Assembly: GCF_014905135.1 (NCBI RefSeq) | Contig: NZ_CP041406.1 | Coordinates: 1,922,001 to 1,986,000 of the forward strand | Origin: Sulfurimonas paralvinellae | Lineage (GTDB): Bacteria; Campylobacterota; Campylobacteria; Campylobacterales; Sulfurimonadaceae | Direction: 5' to 3' | DNA length: 64,000 nucleotides | Part shown: in pieces, positions 43,845 through 53,231 of the stretch | Layout: each line of letters begins with the position of its first letter | Position numbering within the stretch: position 1 is the stretch's first letter | The notes under the pieces: model-generated | The model's database searches: none | Told to the model about the DNA's origin: nothing | Seen by the model: only the letters and a program-made list of their open reading frames with translations | Position numbers and translations under genes: made by a program

Positions 43845-44581
43845 AAGTCGTCGTTTTCAAAGGCTCCTGCTGATTCTCTTTCAAATTTTTCATCTTCCTC
43901 TTTTTGAAGCTGTGCTTTTGTCAGTACGGCTTCATGTAGAAACTGCCCAAAAAATGTTTTTGATTCCGTTTTTGCAAGAAAGAGATAAATACCTGCAAAA
44001 AGAGCAACAGCAGTTACAATAGCGATCGTGGCCTGTATAGGATTGAATCTTTGAATAGGCTCTTTGACACGCATTTCACAGACACCGCCAGGACAATGCT
44101 CTGGATTTTTTCTAGTGATCCACTTGTAAATCATACACCCTACACACACACCAAATGCTGTCTCTAAAAACATTAACGTCAGACAAAGGACACACAGCAT
44201 AACTTTGTAAAAAGTAATATCCCAATGCAGTACGAACCAATTCATCATAAACCATGAAATAAACCAGCCAAGCGACCAAGCAAAGCGTTTTTGCAGGCCA
44301 CCGACATACTCCGGTTTTTGATTGCGAACGATATATTTTCCAAGTAGCAATGAAGGAGAATAAGTAGGGCTCAGCGTTCTTGCAAAAAAATCGATAAATA
44401 AAAATGCCAAATAAACACGTGCAACGATAATATGGTTATAACCGATTCCAACAAAGATAACAATCATCCCAAGTGCAAAAAGAATTCCTGCTGCCGCTCT
44501 GGCCTCCCTTTCATTGATGACCGTGACATCATACCCTGGAACTTTTTCTCCATATTCCCATAAAAAACTTTGAAGATTCAA
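43841..44581 (-). CDS. DUF4395 membrane protein
   Basis: This 246-residue inner-membrane protein of the DUF4395 family has about five helices. It has EREARAAAGILFALGMIVIF, RTLSPTYSPSLLLGKYIVRN, the Cys pair ETAFGVCVGCMIY and CPGGVCE before the last helix. The four Cys suggest a redox or thiol function. DUF4395 proteins are often beside sulfur or thioredoxin-like genes. The stop overlaps that of the convergent DUF302-like gene by 4 bp. Confidence 0.85.
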   Translation of the reverse strand: MNLQSFLWEYGEKVPGYDVTVINEREARAAAGILFALGMIVIFVGIGYNHIIVARVYLAFLFIDFFARTLSPTYSPSLLLGKYIVRNQKPEYVGGLQKRFAWSLGWFISWFMMNWFVLHWDITFYKVMLCVLCLTLMFLETAFGVCVGCMIYKWITRKNPEHCPGGVCEMRVKEPIQRFNPIQATIAIVTAVALFAGIYLFLAKTESKTFFGQFLHEAVLTKAQLQKEEDEKFERESAGAFENDDF

Positions 44582-44613
44582 AGCAACTCCTTATTTTTAA
44601 TGAATGATATCAC

Positions 44614-45687
44614 TTATTTGTAATAGTTTATTAAACCGCTCATGGTAGACCCCATATTGAGCAGCAGCATATCAGCAATAACAAGCGCTGCCATTGCCTC
44701 ACAGACAATAGTTCCTCGAATCGCAACACATGGATCGTGTCGCCCTTTTAAAGAAAAATCGACCTCCTCATTTGTAGTCGTTACAGTATGCTGTTTCTGG
44801 AAGATAGAAGGAGTAGGCTTAAAGTAGACATTGAGCACAATATCATCGCCATTACTGATACCTCCGAGTATTCCGCCGGCATGGTTGGTCTCAAAACCAT
44901 TTGCACGAATAGCATCATTGTTTGTTGAACCAAGAGCGCGTGCACTCAGGACACCATCACCTATCTCCACTGCTTTGACTGCATTGATACCCATCATTGC
45001 ATCGGCAAGAACACCGTCAAGTTTATAATAAAGCGGCTGTCCGAGCCCAACCGGTACACCTTTGATAAGTACACGGGAAACACCGCCAACAGAATCATGA
45101 CGATTTTTAGCTTCCAAAACAGCCTCTTTTTGTGCTGGCTCAATGTCAGGATCAAGCGCATAAATGATACTCTCGTTCACATACGAATAATTATACTTTT
45201 GCGCTTTTATACCGTGAATCTCGCTGATACCGCTAAGGACTTCTATGCCTAAAGAGCGCAGCATCAGCTTCGCAATTGCCCCCGCTGCAACACGCGCAGC
45301 CGTCTCACGTGCAGAACTTCTTCCGCCTCCGCGATAATCTCTCATACCATACTTATGAAAATAGGTAAAATCCGCATGCCCGGGACGAAAAACATCTTTG
45401 ATGTTAGAATAATCTTTAGATTTTTGATTTGTATTATAAATAATCATGGCGATTGGTGTACCGGTACTTTTACCTTCAAATACGCCTGAAAGAATCTCTA
45501 CTTTGTCAGCCTCTTTTCTCGCCGTTTCAAATTCACTCTTTCCCGGTTTTCTTCTGTCAAGTTCACTTTGAATGTATGCTTCGTCTATATCCAAGCCAGC
45601 AGGTACACCATCCAAAATACATCCAAGAGCTTTTCCATGAGATTCTCCAAATGTAGAGAATCGCAATTTCATTCCAAAACTGTTCAC
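44614..45687 (-). CDS. aroC: Chorismate synthase
   Basis: This 357-residue enzyme makes chorismate from EPSP using reduced FMN. It has STFGESHGKALGCILDGVPAG, RPGHADFTYFHKYGMRDYRG, GGRSSARETAARVAAGA and GRHDPCVAIRGTIV. It starts at GTG, one base inside the rnc stop codon (TAGTG), with GAGG 7 bp upstream. It is the last gene of the operon rnhA-rnc-aroC. Confidence 0.95.
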   Translation of the reverse strand: MNSFGMKLRFSTFGESHGKALGCILDGVPAGLDIDEAYIQSELDRRKPGKSEFETARKEADKVEILSGVFEGKSTGTPIAMIIYNTNQKSKDYSNIKDVFRPGHADFTYFHKYGMRDYRGGGRSSARETAARVAAGAIAKLMLRSLGIEVLSGISEIHGIKAQKYNYSYVNESIIYALDPDIEPAQKEAVLEAKNRHDSVGGVSRVLIKGVPVGLGQPLYYKLDGVLADAMMGINAVKAVEIGDGVLSARALGSTNNDAIRANGFETNHAGGILGGISNGDDIVLNVYFKPTPSIFQKQHTVTTTNEEVDFSLKGRHDPCVAIRGTIVCEAMAALVIADMLLLNMGSTMSGLINYYK

Positions 45688-46367
45688 TATTTTTCCTCTT
45701 TCAATATATCAACTGCCAATTTAGCAGCTTCTTGCTGTGCTATCTTTTTACTTTTTCCGACAGCTCTTGCGTATTCTTTATCTTCTATAAATACTGCCAC
45801 TTCAAACTCTTTTTTATGGTCAGGCCCGCGTGAGGCGATGACCTTATACTCCGGAGTAACACCAAAACGTGCCTGCGTGAGCTCCTGTAGCGTTGTTTTA
45901 AAATCTCTAAAGAGAGAATCAAGTGATATCTCTTTATGATTCTCTTCTATCAGACCGATTGCAATGCGCTCTACTGTTTTTAGACCGGCTTCAAGGTATA
46001 CGGCTCCCATTATCGCTTCAAAAGCATTGGAGAGCAAAGAAGACTTCTCTCTCCCGCCATTGTTATCTTCTGCATTGGAGAGTAAAATATAATCGCCAAG
46101 GTTCAAAGCGCGGGCTAGTTTATCAAAACCTGTCTCATTTACCAGAGATGCTCTTATTTTTGATAGTTTTCCCTCATCGGAATGCTGAAATTTCTTAAAA
46201 AGATACTCACCAACAACAAGGTCCAAAACAGCGTCTCCCAAAAATTCCAATCGCTCATTATCGTAGGGCTGTTTATAACTTTTATGTGTCAGCGCTTCGA
46301 TAATGAGCTTTTTGTCATGAAATTCATATCCTAATTTTTTTTCTAACGTTTCTATGTTTTTATGCAT
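45687..46367 (-). CDS. rnc: Ribonuclease III
   Basis: This 226-residue double-strand RNA nuclease has the catalytic motif [19 protein letters not shown], the second acidic site [13 protein letters not shown] and a C-terminal dsRNA-binding domain ([17 protein letters not shown]). It processes rRNA and structured RNAs. It is 15 bp after rnhA and is followed directly by aroC. Confidence 0.96.
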   Translation of the reverse strand: MHKNIETLEKKLGYEFHDKKLIIEALTHKSYKQPYDNERLEFLGDAVLDLVVGEYLFKKFQHSDEGKLSKIRASLVNETGFDKLARALNLGDYILLSNAEDNNGGREKSSLLSNAFEAIMGAVYLEAGLKTVERIAIGLIEENHKEISLDSLFRDFKTTLQELTQARFGVTPEYKVIASRGPDHKKEFEVAVFIEDKEYARAVGKSKKIAQQEAAKLAVDILKEEK

Positions 46368-46382
46368 ATTATTCTCATCCTA

Positions 46383-46811
46383 TTAGAGTAAATCCTTTGC
46401 ACTTTGGGCTGCATCACGGGCTAGTTTGTCACAGCGCTCATTTTCAACATGCCCGTCATGACCACGCACCCAAATTGCGTGTATCTTATGCGGTTTTGCA
46501 ACTTCTATGTACTCTTTCCAGAGATCCGGATTCTTAACTTTTTTAAAATCTTTTTTTATCCAACCGTCCAACCATTCATTGATACCTTTAACAACATAAG
46601 AAGAGTCCGAGACAATATCGACATCACAAGGCTCTTTTAAAGCCTTTAAGCCTTCTATAACCCCTTTTAACTCCATCCTGTTATTTGTCGTATGATCTTC
46701 AGAACCACTGAGTTCTTTTTCCTTGTCGCCATAGCGCAATACAACACCATACCCGCCGGGACCAGGATTGCCCAGGGCACTGCCGTCACTGAAAAGAGTT
46801 ATTTTCTTCAC
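46383..46811 (-). CDS. rnhA: Ribonuclease HI
   Basis: This 142-residue enzyme cuts the RNA of RNA-DNA hybrids. The four catalytic acids are in LFSDGSALGNPGPGGYG, the Glu in NNRMELKGVIEGL, the Asp in DIVSDSSYVVKGI and the Asp in NERCDKLARDAA. The start is a GTG at 46811 with AAGGA upstream. An ATG at 46844 would give 11 unneeded residues and more overlap with the TPR gene (now 26 bp). Confidence 0.94.
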   Translation of the reverse strand: MKKITLFSDGSALGNPGPGGYGVVLRYGDKEKELSGSEDHTTNNRMELKGVIEGLKALKEPCDVDIVSDSSYVVKGINEWLDGWIKKDFKKVKNPDLWKEYIEVAKPHKIHAIWVRGHDGHVENERCDKLARDAAQSAKDLL

Positions 46812-47832
46812 CAAAATCCTTAGCATAATCCCTGCCGAGACCAAGTTCTACTCTTGCACTGTCAATTGCATGACAAGAACTGCAGCGACTAAATGCAAAA
46901 GGAGAAACACTTTTACAGTTGTCGCAGATGTACTCAAAAGTAAGTGTTGCGTGAGCTTTACCTTCTAGTTTTATAAGAATATCCAACTCAAACTGGGAAC
47001 TGCTCTTTGCAAGTTTCATATCACCGCGGGCACTATAGAGCTCACGCAAGAAAGCACTTTTTGAAATTATATCCAAATCCAGCTCTTTTGTATCGCATCG
47101 CCACAGCAGCTCTGTAAGAAGCTCACTTTTTGAAAGATCCAAATGCTGCCATGCTATCTGTACATCCACTCTAAAGATATACTCAAATATCAAATAAGAA
47201 AGAGAATGATAAGTTTCATATATTTCAAGCAGTTTTTGTGCTTTTTGCCGCTCATCCGTCTCAGCATCACTCAAGGTCTGCAGTGTAAGTAGATATGCTC
47301 TCTCCAAATTGACATCTTCCTCAAGTTCATCAAGCGGCTCAAGCACCTCTAAGGCTGATTTATAATCTTTCATGTATTCGTATACCAAAAGAAGATAATG
47401 AAGCGCCTGCGGTGTTCTCGGACTTGCTTTTAGTATCTCTAAAAATATCTGTTTTGAGCGTTCCAAAAAACCTGCTTTGAAGTAGGTCTTTCCAAGTAAA
47501 AACATTGTCTCACGGGCATTTGCTTTACTTCCTACATTAAGTATCTCATTATATATCTCTATACTTTTCTCATAATCGCCGTTTTTATAGTAAGAATTTG
47601 CCAAGAGCAGCCAGGACTTTTCGGAGAGTTCACCGCTTGATATGAGAACCTGCAGTTCATCTTTTGAAGGCAGCGCACGAAACTGCCGTAAGAACCTATC
47701 AAGGTGTTTTGAGTCCTGCGTACGTCTGTAACGTCCCCACCAATAAGAAAAAAAAGTGATGATGAAAATAATGGCAAAGAAGACAATGATGGAAAAAAGA
47801 GGATCACGAAACTCTATAAAAAACATATCCAT
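46786..47832 (-). CDS. TPR membrane protein with C-terminal zinc ribbon (LapB-like)
   Basis: This 348-residue protein has an N-terminal membrane helix (LFSIIVFFAIIFIITFFSYW), several TPR repeats (SWLLLANSYYKNGDYEKSIE, AGFLERSKQIFLEILKASP) and a C-terminal ribbon with two CxxC pairs (ICDNCKSVSP, SRCSSCHAID). The layout matches LapB/YciM, which controls lipopolysaccharide synthesis in E. coli, but sequence similarity beyond layout is not clear. It is in the operon upstream of rnhA. Confidence 0.8.
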   Translation of the reverse strand: MDMFFIEFRDPLFSIIVFFAIIFIITFFSYWWGRYRRTQDSKHLDRFLRQFRALPSKDELQVLISSGELSEKSWLLLANSYYKNGDYEKSIEIYNEILNVGSKANARETMFLLGKTYFKAGFLERSKQIFLEILKASPRTPQALHYLLLVYEYMKDYKSALEVLEPLDELEEDVNLERAYLLTLQTLSDAETDERQKAQKLLEIYETYHSLSYLIFEYIFRVDVQIAWQHLDLSKSELLTELLWRCDTKELDLDIISKSAFLRELYSARGDMKLAKSSSQFELDILIKLEGKAHATLTFEYICDNCKSVSPFAFSRCSSCHAIDSARVELGLGRDYAKDFGEENNSFQ

Positions 47833-48299
47833 CAGTCATATACCACTATGCCGTAATCATTCTTGAGATTATAGAACCTCGCTTCAGGAGTTATCTCAAT
47901 ATCTTTGAGTCTGCCAAGCTGAATCAACGAATTTCGAGACACATCAATACCGTTTTCACGGAAGAATTTTTTAATATTGACAAACTTTACATCCTCGACA
48001 AACTTATACTCAAACTCCCTGTGTAGCTTCATTTTATCACTTGTGAACAGGTGTTCATTGACATGCAGCTGATCAGAAGCATATTTTATCGGCAGGTATC
48101 CCGAAAGATCTGTCAGTATCTCCTCGACATGCGCATGTTTTTGCGGCAGTGTCTCTTTTTCAATGAATATGTATTTGTTGTTAAGTTTAAGTGTTTGTGT
48201 ATTTTTCCAGTATTTGTAAGCAGGATTAGAGACGCCAAGTTTTGCATAAACTTCGCGCCATAGCCAAAAAGAGTTGAGAGTATTTGGAAGTGCTGACAT
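47832..48299 (-). CDS. Hypothetical protein upstream of the TPR gene
   Basis: This 155-residue soluble protein starts MSALPNTLNSFWLWREVYAK and ends LKNDYGIVVYD. It has two likely alpha/beta segments and no Cys or clear motif. I do not recognise it. A GGAG ribosome site and a one-base overlap with the TPR gene support translation as the first gene of the operon to aroC. Confidence 0.65.
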   Translation of the reverse strand: MSALPNTLNSFWLWREVYAKLGVSNPAYKYWKNTQTLKLNNKYIFIEKETLPQKHAHVEEILTDLSGYLPIKYASDQLHVNEHLFTSDKMKLHREFEYKFVEDVKFVNIKKFFRENGIDVSRNSLIQLGRLKDIEITPEARFYNLKNDYGIVVYD

Positions 48300-48393
48300 C
48301 TCTTTTTGGCTCCTTTAAAAAATCTATTTATATGATTATATAATCTTTTTTCAAATAGTTTTCTAAAGTGCTCAAAAAGAGCTTGTTCTTCTC

Positions 48394-49509
48394 CTATAAA
48401 ACCGAAGTTACAAATTTAGTGACTACGAAACCACCGACAACAAGCCACACGAACATTGCACCTGCAGTGTAAAGCGGTGCCAGACCGAGACCTTTAAATT
48501 TTGAGAAGATTGTTCCCATACCAAGAGCTGTCATAGCCATAGTTAAAAGGAAAGTATCTATCTGGTTGATTGTTCCGACAATCTCATGAGGAACAAGATC
48601 TAAAGAGTTGAATCCTGCCATACCGATGAAATATACCGCAAACCAAGGAATAACAAGTTGCAGTTTATCGCCTGCTTTTCCTGTTTTCTTAGCCTGCATA
48701 GAAAGATACAGACCTAAAACAATAAGCATCGGAGCAATCATTATAACACGTGTCATTTTTACAATAACTGCTGAGTTTGCCATTTGGTCATGCAGTGCCT
48801 GTGCCGTCATACCAGAAGCAGTAACATCAGCCATAGGGATAGTCGCCGTTGGTACTGATGCAGGAACGGCAACAACCTGTGCTACTTCATGAATAGTTCC
48901 TCCGGTATAGATACCAAACTGTTCCGGTGTCATGTGTAAAAATCCGCTTGCATGTGCAATAATGGTAGAATACAGAACAGGATATAAAAACATTGAGATC
49001 GTACCAAAAAGAACAACCATAGATACAGCAACTGCTGTTTTATGCCCTTCCGCTTTTAAAACGGGCTCCGTTGCCAGAACTGCTGCTGCACCACATACAG
49101 ATGCACCGGAAGCTGTCAGCATAGAAGTATCTCTATCCATTTTAAATACCTTAATACCTAAGTATGTTCCAAGTAAAAAAGTTGTTGAAAGCATAATAAG
49201 TGAAACAGTAAAACCACTGAGACCTACTTCCATAATTTGTTGAAACGTAATTCTAAAACCATAAAATACGATAGCAAAACGAAGAATCTTTTTCCCTGAA
49301 AAAGTAATACCCGTTCCCCATTCACTAGGAATATGATTATGAAGTGTATTTGCATAAAAAATACCAAGTACGATACCGATAACGAGTGGTGATATACCCA
49401 GTGATTTAACAAATGAGATTTGCGCGATCGATGTCGCTGCTGCCGCAAAAATTGCAACAAAAATGATACCGTAAATAGTACCTTTTCTATTTTCTGGTGA
49501 AAATGCCAT
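48394..49509 (-). CDS. YeiH-family putative permease (UPF0324)
   Basis: This 371-residue membrane protein has about ten helices: PLVIGIVLGIFYANTLHNHI, TASGASVCGAAAVLATEPVL, GTIHEVAQVVAVPA and ALGMGTIFSKFKGLGLAPLY. YeiH/UPF0324 members are described as putative sulfate or sulfonate exporters, with weak experimental support. In a sulfur oxidiser, removal of sulfate or a related ion would make sense. The ATG at 49509 follows AAAAGG; a start at 49551 would add 14 odd residues. Confidence 0.88.
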   Translation of the reverse strand: MAFSPENRKGTIYGIIFVAIFAAAATSIAQISFVKSLGISPLVIGIVLGIFYANTLHNHIPSEWGTGITFSGKKILRFAIVFYGFRITFQQIMEVGLSGFTVSLIMLSTTFLLGTYLGIKVFKMDRDTSMLTASGASVCGAAAVLATEPVLKAEGHKTAVAVSMVVLFGTISMFLYPVLYSTIIAHASGFLHMTPEQFGIYTGGTIHEVAQVVAVPASVPTATIPMADVTASGMTAQALHDQMANSAVIVKMTRVIMIAPMLIVLGLYLSMQAKKTGKAGDKLQLVIPWFAVYFIGMAGFNSLDLVPHEIVGTINQIDTFLLTMAMTALGMGTIFSKFKGLGLAPLYTAGAMFVWLVVGGFVVTKFVTSVL

Positions 49510-49564
49510 AATAGACCTTTTATAGTAATTTTTTATAAATAAGAGGTGCAATTATAGCAAAAAA

Positions 49565-52500
49565 TTATTTATCTGAGCTTTGAACCTCAATATCAAGATT
49601 GAGTTTTACGATTTCTTCATCACCCTTATGCAGCTTTTCAAGCTTACCGACAGCCACTCGCTGGGCATTCAATGATTTTTGTTCAATCAAATAATTTTGA
49701 ATTTTCACAACTCTTTGCTTGGCAAGTGCATTAAGCTCTTCTTCGCTTACCGGTTGAATTTGTGTACACAGTTCAATTAAAGCATTTTGATAGGCACGCT
49801 CATATGCTTTGTCATCATCTTTGTACTCTTTTTCAAGTTTCTCCTTGAGTTTCTCCTGCTTATCATCTTCATGCAACTGGGCATAAAGATCTTCCAACAT
49901 ATCAATATTCAAAGCTGTTTTTTTATTCTTAATGTTCTCGTCACCGCTTTTTTGTATCACCATTGCAATAAGTTTTTGACGTTTAAGTGCTTTGAGATCA
50001 TAAACCTCATCATAAACGGCATTGACCTGCAGAATGAGTTTAGGGCGTTTATTCATAAGTTTTGCCAGTTTATCCAGTTTTTCTCTCTGAGGAGCCATTA
50101 TGTCACTTTTTCCAAATTCAAAGGCAATAAACTCCAGCTCTTCTCCATCCAATCCCATCATAGAACCCAAAAACTTAAATGGGGATGTGACCGCTTTTGC
50201 GATGAGATTACCCAAAGTTTTCCATACGAGTGCACCATATTTAAAATCCGGTTCATCAACATTTCCTTTGATTGGCATATCAATATCTATGATGCCATCA
50301 CTATCTTCGAGCAGTCCTATAACAAAACCAAGCGGCAGATGATTGACATCATCCCCTTCCATCTCTTTGCCGAGTTTTATCTTTTTAATCATTATGTTAT
50401 TCGTAGCACTTAACTCTGAATGCATGATCTGATATCCAAGGTCAAGATAGAGTTTCCCCGAGTCAATCGGATAACCTGCAAATGACGCGCTGTAGCCACT
50501 CATATTGTGCAAATCGAGATTTTTAAAATTGAAACTCAAATCCGTATACTCTTTGGGGTTAAAACTGTCAACACTGCCGCTTAATTTTGTAGAGCCGTAC
50601 TTATCCACTTCTCCGTCTATATTTATATACGTCGTGTCTCCCGGTGAGTTTGAAACTGCGTAAACAGCACCATTGAGGTCATGAATATCTGTTTTAAATT
50701 TTATAGGCAAAGAAAGATCACTGAACGAAGCACTACCATTTGTTACATTTATCTTTGCAATCTTCACAGGAAAAGATTTCTTCGTTTTTTTAGAAATGTT
50801 TTTATCAACTGCAGTCGTTACATTGTTCTCATTTGTCTCAGCGCTTTGCTTCATCAGTTTTGCAAAGTTAATCGTCTTGTTTTCATCGATTTTTGCCGCC
50901 ACATAAAAAGAATCAACAGCGACATTGTCTATATAGAGCCTATTTGGAAACAACTCTAAAGTAAAAGGTTTAATGCGAAGCTCATTTAATGAAAACAGTG
51001 AACTGTTTACGTCATTTGTGTTACTGATAAAGAGAGAATCCAACGCTGCTTCACCATGTACTCTCACATCCGGATATTTTTTTGATTTGCTGTAACTTTC
51101 ATCTACCCGTAAGGAAAAACGCCCATCATCTATACTGACATAGCTTTGCTCCTGCAGATAGGGGGTCAGCTCTTTCAGTGAAAGTCGCTGCAAAGAGAGT
51201 GTTCCTGATTGTTTTAGCGGTGTATGTTGTAGCTTTCCACTCGCAGTAAGCTTTCCTTTGCGATTTATCCTCATAGAAGCTTTGTATCGTAGCCAACTCC
51301 TTTTTTGAATGTCAAAATCATGAACAATGACATTTATTTTATCAAGTCTCTGTTTTTGTACCTTGCTGATTGCTCTATCTTCTACAAGTACTTTTGCATT
51401 GTTCATCGCTATGTGCTTTATCTTTACGCGAAAAGGTTTTTCTGCTTTGGCTGATTTTGGCTGTTTTTGACCTTGTTTTGCCTCTTTCGCAACAACAACA
51501 TCTGCGACATTGAGCTTTGCATCTTTATAGCGGACCACATTCGTCGTAAAATCATTCAATGCCACATCCGCAACTTGCAACTCTTTTGCTTCACTGTCCA
51601 GCACTATTCCCTTGATTGTAAAATCTTTAAACTGCGCAAGTTTCTCTTTTGTGCTTGTTTTATCTAAAAACAACTTTTTGAGAGACAAATTGGCATCATT
51701 GACATTTATCGCAAGTGTATTGTTATGCTCTTGAACTTGTGCAGCAGCTTCTAGGTCGAGTAGAGCATGTTCTAAAGAGAGATCATATTTTTTCAGATTT
51801 TTCTTGGCAGCTTTATCGATGTAAGGTCTGTAATGGGCAATATCCAGATTTTTACAGACGGCATACGTTGCCAAGTTTAGTTTTTTATGTGCAAGCGTTC
51901 CATTGATATCACACATACCGCTCTCATTTAGCTGCAATTTGATCTGATATGAAAACGGTTTCTCACCTGCAAGCGTAAGATCATCTGCATAGATATCAAG
52001 TCTCTTCACTGTCGTTGTCACATTCGGAACAATCGATTCATCCTTAAACTCTAAGAAAATTTTCTCCAAAGCAAGCGATTGTAGAGTAACATTCCATGGC
52101 TTTGAGGTATTGTCCCCCTGCGGTGTTTGTTGCGTTGCATTTATTTCACTATCTGGCATCTTAGTGAGTTCAAGCCAGTCTATCGAACCATTTTTATACC
52201 GCTTTGCTTTTACTTTCAAGCCATGTAATCCGACTTTTTTAACTTGTACATTTTGCTGCATCGGCAGTATGAGAGCATTTTTCACATACAGGCTGTCCAA
52301 ATTGAGTATATCTCTATCTTCATCTTTTGGTTTTATGCGAAGTTTATCCACTGCGAGATTAAGATCATCTATTTTTGTTGCATTGATATCATCTAGATTC
52401 AACATGTATTTCGTATGAAAAGAGACTTTTCCATCCGCAACTTCAAGTTTTAAAACATCCTGCATATACTTCCACTCAGTATAAAGTTTACTCGCCTGAA

Positions 52501-53167
52501 AATCCAATGTACCTTTTATTTTAAAAGGTACAATACTGAGAATCTGACTCTGAAAATCAACAAAACCACCATCACCAAGCTTAGAATAAAGCCGCAGGCC
52601 CGCACTGTTTTTTGTAATGTTCTTTGTATCGAAATCATTTAATGCAAATCCGATATTTTCCAGTGAAAATTCAAAAGGTGTCTTGCGAGTGAAATCCGTA
52701 TAATAGAGACGTCCGTTTTCAAGTTTGATTTTATCGACGATGATTCTAGGCAGTTCACTCTTTTTACTCTCTTTGTGTAATATTTTTGTTTGATTGTTCT
52801 CTTTGATTACATTGAGAAGATTTATACTTTTATCTTTATTGTAAACAAGGTGCACTTCAGGCATCACTAACGATAGCTCTTTTAAATGTACTGCTCCATA
52901 CAGCAAAGAACTTGGATTGAGATTGATTTCCAGCCTTTTTAAAGCAAAAAGTGGCTTATCATCAAGAGCTTTCAAATGAATGTTTGAAGCTTTCAGCGTA
53001 AATATCAGAGGATTAAATGAGAGAGATTCTATGGTTACTTTTGTTCTGGTTTGATATTCTATAGTTTTTACAAGTTGTGGTTTTAAAACAAAAGGAAGGA
53101 TGAAAAAACCTATAAACAGATAGGCAACAAAGAGATAAAAGAGATATTTTATTATTTTTTTAAGCAA
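49565..53167 (-). CDS. DUF748/AsmA-like giant envelope protein
   Basis: This 1200-residue protein has one N-terminal membrane helix (YLFYLFVAYLFIGFFILPFV) and a very long periplasmic part of repeated AsmA-like beta strands (IESLSFNPLIFTLKASNI, LDGEVDKYGSTKLSGSVD-like). A C-terminal part resembles an OmpA-type end (FEFGKSDIMAPQREKLDKL, ALAKQRVVKIQNYL). DUF748 proteins belong with AsmA/TamB/YhdP, which bridge the membranes and help move lipids or insert outer-membrane proteins. The TTG at 53167 has GGAG 7 bp upstream and is preferred to the TTG at 53173. Confidence 0.88.
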   Translation of the reverse strand: MLKKIIKYLFYLFVAYLFIGFFILPFVLKPQLVKTIEYQTRTKVTIESLSFNPLIFTLKASNIHLKALDDKPLFALKRLEINLNPSSLLYGAVHLKELSLVMPEVHLVYNKDKSINLLNVIKENNQTKILHKESKKSELPRIIVDKIKLENGRLYYTDFTRKTPFEFSLENIGFALNDFDTKNITKNSAGLRLYSKLGDGGFVDFQSQILSIVPFKIKGTLDFQASKLYTEWKYMQDVLKLEVADGKVSFHTKYMLNLDDINATKIDDLNLAVDKLRIKPKDEDRDILNLDSLYVKNALILPMQQNVQVKKVGLHGLKVKAKRYKNGSIDWLELTKMPDSEINATQQTPQGDNTSKPWNVTLQSLALEKIFLEFKDESIVPNVTTTVKRLDIYADDLTLAGEKPFSYQIKLQLNESGMCDINGTLAHKKLNLATYAVCKNLDIAHYRPYIDKAAKKNLKKYDLSLEHALLDLEAAAQVQEHNNTLAINVNDANLSLKKLFLDKTSTKEKLAQFKDFTIKGIVLDSEAKELQVADVALNDFTTNVVRYKDAKLNVADVVVAKEAKQGQKQPKSAKAEKPFRVKIKHIAMNNAKVLVEDRAISKVQKQRLDKINVIVHDFDIQKRSWLRYKASMRINRKGKLTASGKLQHTPLKQSGTLSLQRLSLKELTPYLQEQSYVSIDDGRFSLRVDESYSKSKKYPDVRVHGEAALDSLFISNTNDVNSSLFSLNELRIKPFTLELFPNRLYIDNVAVDSFYVAAKIDENKTINFAKLMKQSAETNENNVTTAVDKNISKKTKKSFPVKIAKINVTNGSASFSDLSLPIKFKTDIHDLNGAVYAVSNSPGDTTYINIDGEVDKYGSTKLSGSVDSFNPKEYTDLSFNFKNLDLHNMSGYSASFAGYPIDSGKLYLDLGYQIMHSELSATNNIMIKKIKLGKEMEGDDVNHLPLGFVIGLLEDSDGIIDIDMPIKGNVDEPDFKYGALVWKTLGNLIAKAVTSPFKFLGSMMGLDGEELEFIAFEFGKSDIMAPQREKLDKLAKLMNKRPKLILQVNAVYDEVYDLKALKRQKLIAMVIQKSGDENIKNKKTALNIDMLEDLYAQLHEDDKQEKLKEKLEKEYKDDDKAYERAYQNALIELCTQIQPVSEEELNALAKQRVVKIQNYLIEQKSLNAQRVAVGKLEKLHKGDEEIVKLNLDIEVQSSDK

Positions 53168-53231
53168 AACCAAACTCCATTAAATAAAATAGTATTTAAT
53201 GAAGCTTAGCCTTTTTTAGGTTAAAGTATGG

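Noticed and set aside
49787-50413. Open frame of 208 residues on the plus strand inside the DUF748 gene
   Set aside because: It is Phe/Ile/Cys-rich nonsense antisense to a coding sequence with clear AsmA-like strands; no start context.
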